Assembly: GCA_038323615.1 (NCBI GenBank)
Contig: JBBQHC010000070.1
Span: 1-16,065, forward strand
Direction of reading: 5' to 3'
DNA: 16,065 nt
Source of the DNA: JBBKXP01 sp038323615
Lineage (GTDB): Bacteria > Pseudomonadota > Alphaproteobacteria > Rhodobacterales > Rhodobacteraceae
The notes under the pieces are model-generated. The model was not told where the DNA came from. It saw only the letters and a program-made list of their open reading frames with translations, and did no database searches. Below are positions 6,491-13,137 of this stretch, piece by piece (position 1 is the stretch's first letter; each line of letters starts with the position of its first letter). The position numbers were made by a program, and so were the translations under genes.

Positions 6491-7330
6491 GTGATTTCCC
6501 GCATGGCAGGTGCCTTCGCGCGCGCAATGGGCATAGTGTTGCTGATCGCAACGCCGTCGATCCTGTTGCCCGCGACGAACAACGACACAACCACCATCGT
6601 CGCCCTGATGGCGGTGGTCGCGGCGATTTTCACCTTTGTTGAATACAACAGCGCCTATCCCAGCCTTGTCGAATTCCGCGATGCGCCGCCATTTAACCGG
6701 GTCCGGTTCGCGGCCTTGCTTGCCACCATTTTCGCGCTGTCGACCATTGCCCGCGGCGACACCGATCCGACAACGCTGACCCGCTTTTTTCAGGCCATCG
6801 GTGCCGAGTTGGGGGCCACTATCGACTTTCCCTATTCCCCGGTCCGGCTGGTTGTCCTGATGATGCCGGGCGATACCGGGCCGGTCCTTGTCGAGCGGGT
6901 GCGCACCGCCGCCGGTCTGTCCTACCTCGTATCCATCGTGTCGCTGGCGGTGTTCGTGCTGACCCTGCGGATTCACGGCTGGCCATCGCGGTCCGGCAAG
7001 TTCAACGTCTGGACCAATCTGCCCACATTCGATCCCACCGCAGGCGGCGACGTGGTCGATCGGTTGAACCGGGATGCTTCCGTTAACCTGATCTTAGGGT
7101 TCCTGCTGCCATTCATCATCCCGGCATTCATCAAACTGGCCTCGGACATGTTCGATCCGATCAATTTGGCGAACCCGCACACGTTGATCTGGACAATGGC
7201 CGCATGGGCATTTCTGCCTTCATCCCTGTTAATGCGCGGCATCGCGATGGGCCGGGTCGCGACGATGATCACCGACCAACGGGCGCGCACCGTTGCCGCC
7301 GGATCCGGCGATGGATTGCGGTCGGCCTGA
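6491..7330 (+). CDS. Multi-pass membrane protein of unknown function
   Basis: I do not know the function of this 279-residue protein, though it resembles a conserved family I recall beside EEP-fold genes in Rhodobacteraceae. Hydrophobic segments lie near residues 12-28, 35-52, 72-88, 141-160, 197-216 and 230-250, suggesting an integral inner-membrane protein. A conserved-looking loop, NSAYPSLVEFRDAPPFNR, follows the second span. No enzymatic motif is visible. I chose the GTG at 6491 because the protein then begins ISRMAGAFARAMGIV just before the first span; an ATG at 6503 is the alternative. The frame upstream to 6380 is not convincing. The next gene overlaps its 3' end by 127 bases if its only ATG is used, so the two are probably one transcription unit. 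Confidence 0.75.
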   Translation: MISRMAGAFARAMGIVLLIATPSILLPATNNDTTTIVALMAVVAAIFTFVEYNSAYPSLVEFRDAPPFNRVRFAALLATIFALSTIARGDTDPTTLTRFFQAIGAELGATIDFPYSPVRLVVLMMPGDTGPVLVERVRTAAGLSYLVSIVSLAVFVLTLRIHGWPSRSGKFNVWTNLPTFDPTAGGDVVDRLNRDASVNLILGFLLPFIIPAFIKLASDMFDPINLANPHTLIWTMAAWAFLPSSLLMRGIAMGRVATMITDQRARTVAAGSGDGLRSA

Positions 7331-8391
7331 TCGCCTTTGCGACGCCGCTGACCGCCGAAACCATCCGCATTGCCACTTTCGCCGCGCCGCTGTCGCGCGA
7401 CGGTCCGGGCCTGCTGCTGCGCGATTACCTCAAAGGCGGCGATCCGCAAATCGCCGCGACCATTGCCATCATCGTCCGCGCCGCGCCGGATATTCTGGTT
7501 CTGACCGATCACGACTATGATCTGACCGGGGCCGCCACCACCGCCCTTAAGGAACTGTTGGCAGGCGCCGGGCAGACCTATCCCTACTTCTTTGCACTTG
7601 CCCCCAACAGCGGGATGGCGACAGGCCTTGATCTGGATCGAAACGGGCGGTTGGGCGAGGCGCGGGATGGGATGGGCTACGGCAAATTCGCGGGCGATGG
7701 CGGGCTGTTGATTCTGTCCAAATTGCCGTTGGACACGGCCAGTGCACAGGACTTTTCCGCGCTTCTGTGGCGTGACCTGCCCGGCGCGACGCTGCCGCAA
7801 ATTGATGATAGGGCGTTTCCATCGACCGAGGTGCAGGCGATGCTGCGGCTGTCGTCGGTGGCGCATTGGGCCATTCCGGTTCTGCCGCCCGACGGCGCAC
7901 CCTTCACCTTGATGGTCTCGTCGTCCTCTCCCCCGGTGTTCGACGGCCCCGAAGACATGAACGGGTTGCGCAATCGGGATGAGTTGCGACTGTGGAGCCT
8001 GTATCTGGACGGCGCGTTCGGCCCGCCGCCTGCGTCGTTCATTTTTGCGGGTAACACCAACCTTGACCCCGTTGACGGCGACGGGTTGCGCCACACGATG
8101 GCGGGGTTCTTGGCCGATCCGCGCCTGCAAGACCCGATGCCAACCAGCGCCGGAGGCACTGCTGCCGCTGACCCGGACCAACGTGGCGATCCGGCTTTGG
8201 ACACCGCTGATTGGCCGGATGGCAAGCCCGGCAATCTGCGGGTGTCTTATGTCCTGCCTTCGGTCGATTGGCAGGTGGCGGGCGCGGGCGTATTCTGGCC
8301 CGCAACGGGTGATCCCGACGCGGCCCTACTGGGTAGCGACGGGTTGGCGGCCGGGCCGCATCACCTGACGTGGGTGGACGTCGCCCGGTAA
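7204..8391 (+). CDS. Exported endonuclease/exonuclease/phosphatase-fold protein, probably inactive
   Basis: The 395-residue frame carries a signal-like segment (RRIRR, then WIAVGLIAFATPLTA at 37-51, likely cut before ETIRIATF) and a DNase I-like EEP-fold domain. Fold landmarks are ETIRIATF, GLDLDRNGRLG, DFSALLWRDLPGA, PPVFDGPEDMNG, NLDPVDGDG, DPALDTADWPD, YVLPSVDW and HHLTWVDV. Key positions are altered: ATFA60 instead of ATFN, SSSS (239-242) where a catalytic His is expected, GNTN (283-286) instead of GDxN, and RVSYVLP instead of RVDYVLP. This suggests a non-catalytic protein. The start is doubtful: the only conventional start codon ahead of the signal segment is the ATG at 7204, inside the upstream gene. 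The 3' end overlaps the convergent epimerase gene by 66 bp. Confidence 0.8.
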   Translation: MGISAFIPVNARHRDGPGRDDDHRPTGAHRCRRIRRWIAVGLIAFATPLTAETIRIATFAAPLSRDGPGLLLRDYLKGGDPQIAATIAIIVRAAPDILVLTDHDYDLTGAATTALKELLAGAGQTYPYFFALAPNSGMATGLDLDRNGRLGEARDGMGYGKFAGDGGLLILSKLPLDTASAQDFSALLWRDLPGATLPQIDDRAFPSTEVQAMLRLSSVAHWAIPVLPPDGAPFTLMVSSSSPPVFDGPEDMNGLRNRDELRLWSLYLDGAFGPPPASFIFAGNTNLDPVDGDGLRHTMAGFLADPRLQDPMPTSAGGTAAADPDQRGDPALDTADWPDGKPGNLRVSYVLPSVDWQVAGAGVFWPATGDPDAALLGSDGLAAGPHHLTWVDVAR

Positions 8392-9234
8392 GCCGGCCAG
8401 CATCACGGTTCGGAGGTCCGTGGGATGAAAGTCGGGCAAGAGCCGCGCCAGTTTCGCCCCGTCCAGCCTGTGATCCAGATCCCAGAGATAGCGCATTTCA
8501 CGCAGTTCCCGCGCCATTTCCCAGACCGGCGACGCCAACGTCATCAGCCACCACGGAAACGCGACAAGGCGGATGTCACGCCCGGTTTCGCGGCGCAGCA
8601 CCGCCAGATGGTCGCTCGGGCTGAACACATGGCCGGGAAACGGGACATCCTCGAAGGTCGCGAGTTCATCCCGCTTTTCGGCCAGCATCACCGCCGCCTG
8701 CGCCCAGTCGGGCAGATAGCAGAACGGCTGCACAGCGTCGGCCCGACCGCCGCGTGTCAATTTGCCCTTGCCGATCCCACGCATCAAGAAGGCGGTCATG
8801 ATGTCGCCATTGTGGTCGGGATCAATGAAATTGCCCGCCCGGAGCAGGATCGTCTGCACGCCGGAAGCGCGATAGGCTTCCTCCATCTCAACCCGGATCT
8901 GTCCCTTGCGGGTATTGGGGATCTGCGGGGTCGCGTCAGACCACGGACCCGGCTGGACACCGTAGTTATAGACATTGCCGGGAACGATCACCGTTGCACC
9001 GCTGGCCTTGGCGGCGGCGATCACCTGCGTCGTGATTTGCGGGATCAGGACCGCCCAGTTGTGATAGGCGGGCGGGTTCAGGCCGTTGACGATCACATCC
9101 GCTCCCATCGCTGCGGCATTCATGTCGGTACCCCGGTCATAGCGGCGTACCGTCCAGCCGGCGTTCCAGAACGCATTGGCAGCATGGGTACCGATCTTGC
9201 CGCTGGCACCAAGGATCAGAACAGATTTGGACAT
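8326..9234 (-). CDS. NAD(P)-binding epimerase/dehydratase-like protein (atypical SDR)
   Basis: This 302-residue cytosolic protein is an extended/atypical short-chain dehydrogenase. The N-terminal Rossmann motif GASGKIG (residues 9-15) binds NAD(P). ADVIVNGLNP and VIVPGNVYNYG correspond to later core strands. The usual catalytic YxxxK is not obvious; the equivalent region reads TRKGQIRVEME, as in atypical, NmrA-like members, so substrate and even activity are uncertain. The C-terminal part contains YLPDWAQAAVMLAEKR and a helical region WEMARELREMRYLWDLDH, typical of sugar-epimerase-like proteins. The ATG at 9234 has a good AAGGAG eight bases upstream. It is divergently transcribed from the LysR gene, its probable regulator, and its last 66 bases overlap the end of the exported EEP-fold gene. 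Confidence 0.88.
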   Translation of the reverse strand: MSKSVLILGASGKIGTHAANAFWNAGWTVRRYDRGTDMNAAAMGADVIVNGLNPPAYHNWAVLIPQITTQVIAAAKASGATVIVPGNVYNYGVQPGPWSDATPQIPNTRKGQIRVEMEEAYRASGVQTILLRAGNFIDPDHNGDIMTAFLMRGIGKGKLTRGGRADAVQPFCYLPDWAQAAVMLAEKRDELATFEDVPFPGHVFSPSDHLAVLRRETGRDIRLVAFPWWLMTLASPVWEMARELREMRYLWDLDHRLDGAKLARLLPDFHPTDLRTVMLAGLPGDVHPRQVMRPGRQPVATQ

Positions 9235-9269
9235 TTGAGGTTCTCCTTTCGGGGCGATCTGCGTCCAAA

Positions 9270-9325
9270 ATCATCTATTCACTTGCAAATCGAAATTGTC
9301 TGAGAACGCATATCATGTATTCATT
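9270..9325. promoter_or_regulatory. Two 14-bp direct repeats 42 bp apart, candidate LysR sites
   Basis: ATCATCTATTCACT (9270-9283) and ATCATGTATTCATT (9312-9325) agree at 12 of 14 positions and are exactly 42 bp apart, four turns of B-DNA. They lie in the 96-bp divergent promoter region between the epimerase-like gene and the LysR gene. LysR regulators usually bind two sites here, one overlapping their own promoter. Confidence 0.4.
9296..9323 (+). promoter_or_regulatory. Candidate promoter of the LysR gene
   Basis: TTGTCT (9296-9301) and TATTCA (9318-9323) are 16 bases apart. Transcription would begin close to 9330, at the ATG itself (9331), and no Shine-Dalgarno sequence precedes that ATG, so the message may be leaderless. 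Confidence 0.35.
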
Positions 9326-9330
9326 CGCGC

Positions 9331-10224
9331 ATGGATAAACCGCTGTCATCCCTCGACTGGTCGCTGGTGCAAGCCTTTCTTGCCGTCGCCGAAACCGGCA
9401 GCCTGTCAGCGGCGGCGCGGCAGTTGGGGGCCAGCCAGCCGACCCTTGGCCGCCAGATCAGGGCGATCGAGGCGCAACTGGGCGCCGATCTGTTCCACCG
9501 CCACCCGCGCGGGTTCGATTTGACCGAAACCGGCGCGGCTCTGGTCGCCCCGGCGCAGGCGATGCGCGATGCGGGCAACCAGATTGCGCTGGTCGCCGCC
9601 GGTCAGGCGGATCGGTTAGAGGGGAGCGTGCGGATCACCGCCAGCACGGTCCTGTCAGTCTATCATCTGCCGCCGATCATCGCCCATATCCGGCAGGTCG
9701 AACCGCGCATTGCCATCGACCTGTCGCCCACCGACGCCACCACCAACCTGCTGTTCCGCGAGGCCGACATCGCGATCCGGATGTTCCGGCCGACCCAGCT
9801 CGACCTTGTCACCCGGCACATCGGCGACATCCCTCTGTCGGCCTTTGCCGCCCACAGCTATCTGGCGCGGCGCGGAACCCCGCGTGCCGATACGATAATG
9901 CAGCACGATTTCGTCGGTTACGACCAGCATCCCGGCATCGTTGACGGGTTCCGCGCTGCCGGATTGGACGTGACCCGCGACTGGTTTCAGACCCGCTGCG
10001 ACGACAATGTGGCCTATTGGGAACTGGTCCGGGCGGGATGCGGCATCGGTTTCTCCCAGTGCGTCCTGGGTCGCGCCGATCCTGCTGTGGCTGAAATCGA
10101 CTTTGGCTTTCCGATCCCGCCGCTGCCGGTCTGGCTGACCGCGCACGCGGCGATGCGGCAAAGCCCGCGGATCCGCAGGGTCTGGGATCTGTTGGTGGAC
10201 AGCTTGCGCCCGCTGGTGACTTGA
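9331..10224 (+). CDS. LysR-family transcriptional regulator
   Basis: The 297-residue protein has the LysR layout: an N-terminal winged helix-turn-helix at about residues 8-66 (LDWSLVQAFLAVAETGSLSA, then ARQLGASQPTLGRQIRAIE and LFHRHPRGFDLTETG), a linker helix to about 95, and a two-lobed effector-binding domain beginning around GSVRITAS. It most likely controls the divergent epimerase-like gene and its own expression in response to a small molecule that cannot be deduced. The ATG at 9331 gives the standard N-terminus even though no Shine-Dalgarno sequence precedes it. It ends 56 bp before leuB on the same strand; a link to leucine regulation is not supported by any motif. Confidence 0.93.
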   Translation: MDKPLSSLDWSLVQAFLAVAETGSLSAAARQLGASQPTLGRQIRAIEAQLGADLFHRHPRGFDLTETGAALVAPAQAMRDAGNQIALVAAGQADRLEGSVRITASTVLSVYHLPPIIAHIRQVEPRIAIDLSPTDATTNLLFREADIAIRMFRPTQLDLVTRHIGDIPLSAFAAHSYLARRGTPRADTIMQHDFVGYDQHPGIVDGFRAAGLDVTRDWFQTRCDDNVAYWELVRAGCGIGFSQCVLGRADPAVAEIDFGFPIPPLPVWLTAHAAMRQSPRIRRVWDLLVDSLRPLVT

Positions 10225-10249
10225 ACCCTGCCACACAACGCGCTAGGCG
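10221..10249 (+). promoter_or_regulatory. Candidate promoter of leuB
   Basis: TTGAAC (10221-10226), overlapping the LysR stop codon, and TAGGCG (10244-10249) are 17 bases apart, placing a start near 10256 ahead of the leuB ribosome binding site. The -35 match is fair and the -10 match is poor. Confidence 0.25.
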
Positions 10250-10280
10250 ACCTTCACACCAGTCAACAAGGACCGCCGCC

Positions 10281-11387
10281 ATGCCCAACCCGACCCTTCT
10301 GATCCTCGCCGGCGACGGCATCGGCCCCGAAGTCATGGCCGAAGTGAAAAAAGTCATCCGCTGGTTCGGCGACAAACGCGGCGTGCAGATCGACGTGTCC
10401 GAAGATCTGGTCGGCGGCGCGGCTTACGACAAACACGGCGTGCCGCTGCATGACGACACGATGGCCAAGGCGCAGGCCGCCGATGCGGTGCTGCTCGGGG
10501 CCGTCGGCGGGCCGAAATACGATACCCTAGATTTCAGCGTCAAGCCCGAGCGCGGGCTGCTGCGGCTGCGCAAGGAGATGGACCTGTTTTCAAACCTGCG
10601 CCCGGCCCAGTGTTTCGACGCGCTGGCTGACTTTTCCTCGCTCAAGCGGGACATCGTCGCGGGGCTGGACATCGTGATCGTGCGCGAACTGACGTCCGGC
10701 GTTTATTTCGGTGAACCGCGCGGTATCTTTGTCGAAGGCAACGAACGGGTCGGGATCAACACCCAGCGCTACACGGAAAGCGAAATCGCCCGTGTCGCCC
10801 GGTCAGCATTCGAATTGGCCAAACGGCGGGGCAACAAGCTCTGCTCGATGGAAAAGGCCAACGTCATGGAATCCGGCGTGCTGTGGCGCGAGGTGGTTCA
10901 GAAAATCCACGACGACGAATACCCCGAGGTCGCGCTGTCGCATATGTATGCCGACAACGGCGCGATGCAGTTGGTGCGCGCGCCCAAACAGTTCGATGTG
11001 ATCCTGACCGACAACCTGTTCGGTGACATCCTGTCGGACTGCGCCGCAATGTTGACCGGCAGCCTGGGCATGTTGCCATCCGCCAGCCTTGGCGCGCCGA
11101 TGGCAAACGGGCGGCCCCGCGCGATGTATGAACCCGTCCACGGATCGGCCCCCGATATCGCCGGTCAGGGCAAGGCCAACCCGATCGCCTGCATTCTGTC
11201 GTTCGCGATGGCGCTGCGGTATTCCTACGATCAGGGGGCCGAGGCGGACCGTCTTGAGGCCGCCATCGAAACCGTGCTGGCGAATGGTGCCCGCACTGCC
11301 GATCTGCTTGGCCCCGAAGGCGGCAAGCCGATCAGCACCAGCCAGATGGGCGACACCATCATCGGGGCGCTGGACGCGAGCCTGTAA
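10281..11387 (+). CDS. leuB: 3-isopropylmalate dehydrogenase LeuB
   Basis: LeuB oxidises and decarboxylates 3-isopropylmalate with NAD to 2-oxoisocaproate precursor, the step after LeuCD in leucine synthesis. The 368-residue length and opening LLILAGDGIGPEV are typical. Substrate and metal residues of the family are all present: Arg97, Arg107, Arg135 and Tyr142 (RELTSGVYFGEPRG), Lys192, and the Mg-binding Asp225, Asp249 and Asp253 (DNLFGDILSD). The NAD loop is HGSAPDIAGQGKANP, starting at His287. The ATG at 10281 follows AAGGA ten bases earlier; the upstream in-frame ATG at 10221 would add 20 unrelated residues. leuB stands apart from leuCD, separated by four genes. Confidence 0.98.
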   Translation: MPNPTLLILAGDGIGPEVMAEVKKVIRWFGDKRGVQIDVSEDLVGGAAYDKHGVPLHDDTMAKAQAADAVLLGAVGGPKYDTLDFSVKPERGLLRLRKEMDLFSNLRPAQCFDALADFSSLKRDIVAGLDIVIVRELTSGVYFGEPRGIFVEGNERVGINTQRYTESEIARVARSAFELAKRRGNKLCSMEKANVMESGVLWREVVQKIHDDEYPEVALSHMYADNGAMQLVRAPKQFDVILTDNLFGDILSDCAAMLTGSLGMLPSASLGAPMANGRPRAMYEPVHGSAPDIAGQGKANPIACILSFAMALRYSYDQGAEADRLEAAIETVLANGARTADLLGPEGGKPISTSQMGDTIIGALDASL

Positions 11388-11445
11388 TCATGCGGTCCGA
11401 TGACAAGAAATTAGCTGTCGCAATTATTCGATGGAGCCTGCACTC

Positions 11446-11901
11446 ATGAAATACTTGGTTATCGCGATTCTTGTCGGCGCGATCGGGGCTGGCATCTGGT
11501 GGCTCGCCTCACCCCGGCAGAGCGTTGAAACCGCCACGCCGATCACATCTGCGATGCATTCCGGCGCCGATACACAAGCCGCAATGCCTGCGGAACAGGT
11601 CATCGTGCCGGACTTGTCGCCTGCTGCGCAAATCGGCGAACGCGCCTTTGTGGCCGTGTGTTCCGCCTGTCACGGGATCAATGCGGCAGGGACTGAAAAA
11701 GGGCCACCCTTGATCCACAACCTTTACCGGCCAGGTCATCATCCGGATGCCTCGTTCGTCAGTGCTGTCCGCCAAGGCGTGGTCGCGCACCACTGGGAAT
11801 TCGGGAACATGCCACCGCCTTCCGAAACGCTGACCAACGCCGATATCGCCGGCATCGCAACCTATGTGCGCGAAATGCAGCGCGCAAACGGCGTGCAATA
11901 G
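11446..11901 (+). CDS. Membrane-anchored class I cytochrome c
   Basis: This 151-residue protein has an uncleaved-looking N-terminal anchor (residues 3-20, KYLVIAILVGAIGAGIWWL) and a periplasmic cytochrome c domain. Haem is attached at Cys72 and Cys75 of CSACH, with His76 as one axial ligand; Met122 in FGNMPPP is the probable second ligand. A linker of about 40 residues rich in Ala, Thr and Pro separates anchor and domain. It probably shuttles electrons to or from a respiratory or other periplasmic enzyme, but no partner is encoded nearby. The ATG at 11446 has GGAG nine bases upstream; an ATG at 11431 would add five residues without a ribosome binding site. The DMT permease gene follows after 48 bp and may be cotranscribed. 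Confidence 0.9.
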   Translation: MKYLVIAILVGAIGAGIWWLASPRQSVETATPITSAMHSGADTQAAMPAEQVIVPDLSPAAQIGERAFVAVCSACHGINAAGTEKGPPLIHNLYRPGHHPDASFVSAVRQGVVAHHWEFGNMPPPSETLTNADIAGIATYVREMQRANGVQ

Positions 11902-11949
11902 GGTTCCGATTAACAGGCAAAAACAACACCGCACGGAAGGGCCGGTCCC

Positions 11950-12909
11950 ATGTCACCCAATGCCAAAGGCGCCCTGCTGTCACTGCTGGCCTTCGCCGTC
12001 TATGCGTCCAGCGACGTGGTGGTCAAATTCCTCGGCGGATCCTATTCGCCGTTTCAGATCATCTTCTTCAGCGTGTTGTTCAGCTTTCCGCTCGCCATGC
12101 TGTTGATCATGCGCGACGCGACCCCCGGCACCCTGCTGCCGACGCACCCGTGGTGGACAGCCGCACGGACGCTGGCGACGCTGGTGACTGGTGCGTCGGT
12201 ATTCTATGCCTTTACCGTGCTGCCGCTGGCGCAGACCTACACGATCCTGTTCGCCTCGCCGCTGCTGATCACCCTGCTGGCGATCCCGATGCTGGGCGAA
12301 AAGATCAGGATCCGGCGTGGGCTGGCGGTGCTGGTCGGCCTTGTCGGCGTTCTGGTCGTGCTGCGCCCCGGTCAAACAGAACTGTCTTTGGGTCATCTGG
12401 CGGCGCTGATCGGGGCGATCGGCGGATCCTTCGCGTCGGTCATCGTGCGCAAGATCGGGCCGGATGAACGGCCTGTGGTTCTGCTGTTGTATCCGATGGT
12501 CGCCAACTTTGTGGTCATGGGTGTGCTGCTGCCCTTTGTCTATCTGCCGATGCCGATCGAACATATCGGGCTGATCGCGGTGCTGGCTGTGCTGGGGTCG
12601 CTTGGCGGGATCATCATCATCGCCGCCTACAAGACTGGCGAGGCGGTCATCGTCGCGCCGATGCAATATTCGCAGATCATCTGGGCCAGCTTTTACGGCT
12701 ACATTTTTTTCAACGAATCTGTCGATCAAAATACTGCCATCGGGGCCGGCATCATCATGGCAAGCGGGTTGTATATCGTGCTGCGCGAGGGCCGCAGTGG
12801 CAACTCCAAGACGACGCCGGTGCTGGAAACCCGCAGCCGCCCGGAAACCGGCACCAACCTGCGCACCGGGCTGGTGATGCGGATGCGCGGCCTACCCGGA
12901 CGGGGCTGA
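11950..12909 (+). CDS. EamA/DMT-superfamily permease
   Basis: The 319-residue protein is an inner-membrane transporter of the drug/metabolite superfamily with about ten membrane helices in two EamA repeats (roughly residues 5-140 and 147-280). Recognisable family features are the opening KGALLSLLAFAVYASSDVVVK, ASVFYAFTVLPLAQTYTILF at the fourth helix, GEKIRIRRGLAVLVGLVGVL, and in the second half APMQYSQIIWASFYGYIFFNE. Such proteins export or import amino acids, nucleosides or other small metabolites; the substrate is not deducible. A charged ~40-residue C-terminal tail is likely cytoplasmic. The ATG has GGAAGGG a few bases upstream. tRNA-Pro follows 47 bp downstream, with no clear terminator between them. 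Confidence 0.92.
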   Translation: MSPNAKGALLSLLAFAVYASSDVVVKFLGGSYSPFQIIFFSVLFSFPLAMLLIMRDATPGTLLPTHPWWTAARTLATLVTGASVFYAFTVLPLAQTYTILFASPLLITLLAIPMLGEKIRIRRGLAVLVGLVGVLVVLRPGQTELSLGHLAALIGAIGGSFASVIVRKIGPDERPVVLLLYPMVANFVVMGVLLPFVYLPMPIEHIGLIAVLAVLGSLGGIIIIAAYKTGEAVIVAPMQYSQIIWASFYGYIFFNESVDQNTAIGAGIIMASGLYIVLREGRSGNSKTTPVLETRSRPETGTNLRTGLVMRMRGLPGRG

Positions 12910-12956
12910 ATCAGGCTTGCCAATGCGGCTGGCACGGTTTACGCCGCGCCCACGGT

Positions 12957-13033
12957 CGGGCAGTAGCGCAGCCTGGTAGCGCACCTGCTTCGGGAGCAGG
13001 GGGTCGGAGGTTCGAATCCTCTCTGCCCGACCA
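12957..13033 (+). tRNA. tRNA-Pro (anticodon CGG)
   Basis: The 77-base cloverleaf is complete: acceptor stem CGGGCAG with CTGCCCG, D-arm GCGC-AGCCTGGTA-GCGC, anticodon arm CCTGC-TTCGGGA-GCAGG giving anticodon CGG, a short variable loop, and T-arm GGAGG-TTCGAAT-CCTCT with one G-T pair. CCA is encoded. It reads CCG proline codons, which are frequent in this GC-rich DNA. A weak TTGCCA near 12917 could be part of its promoter. It is convergent with fdsA. Confidence 0.97.
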
Positions 13034-13100
13034 AATCAGACCCTCATCGACTGCGGCTTGACGCCCGGCTGAAACCCACGCTGTTTGGGATGCGCCGATT

Positions 13101-13118
13101 CCTGTCACGACTGACAGG
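13101..13118. terminator. Stem-loop between tRNA-Pro and fdsA
   Basis: CCTGTCA (13101-13107) and TGACAGG (13112-13118) are exact complements around four bases, 19 bases past the fdsA stop. No T-tract follows on either strand, so termination here is only a suggestion; the TGTCA-N4-TGACA dyad could instead bind a protein. Confidence 0.35.
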
Positions 13119-13137
13119 TGCGCTGGCACTGCCGGAG

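Noticed and set aside
12957..13033. tRNA-Pro as an integration site of a genomic island
   Set aside because: No integrase gene, no second copy of the tRNA 3' end, and both neighbours look like core genes.
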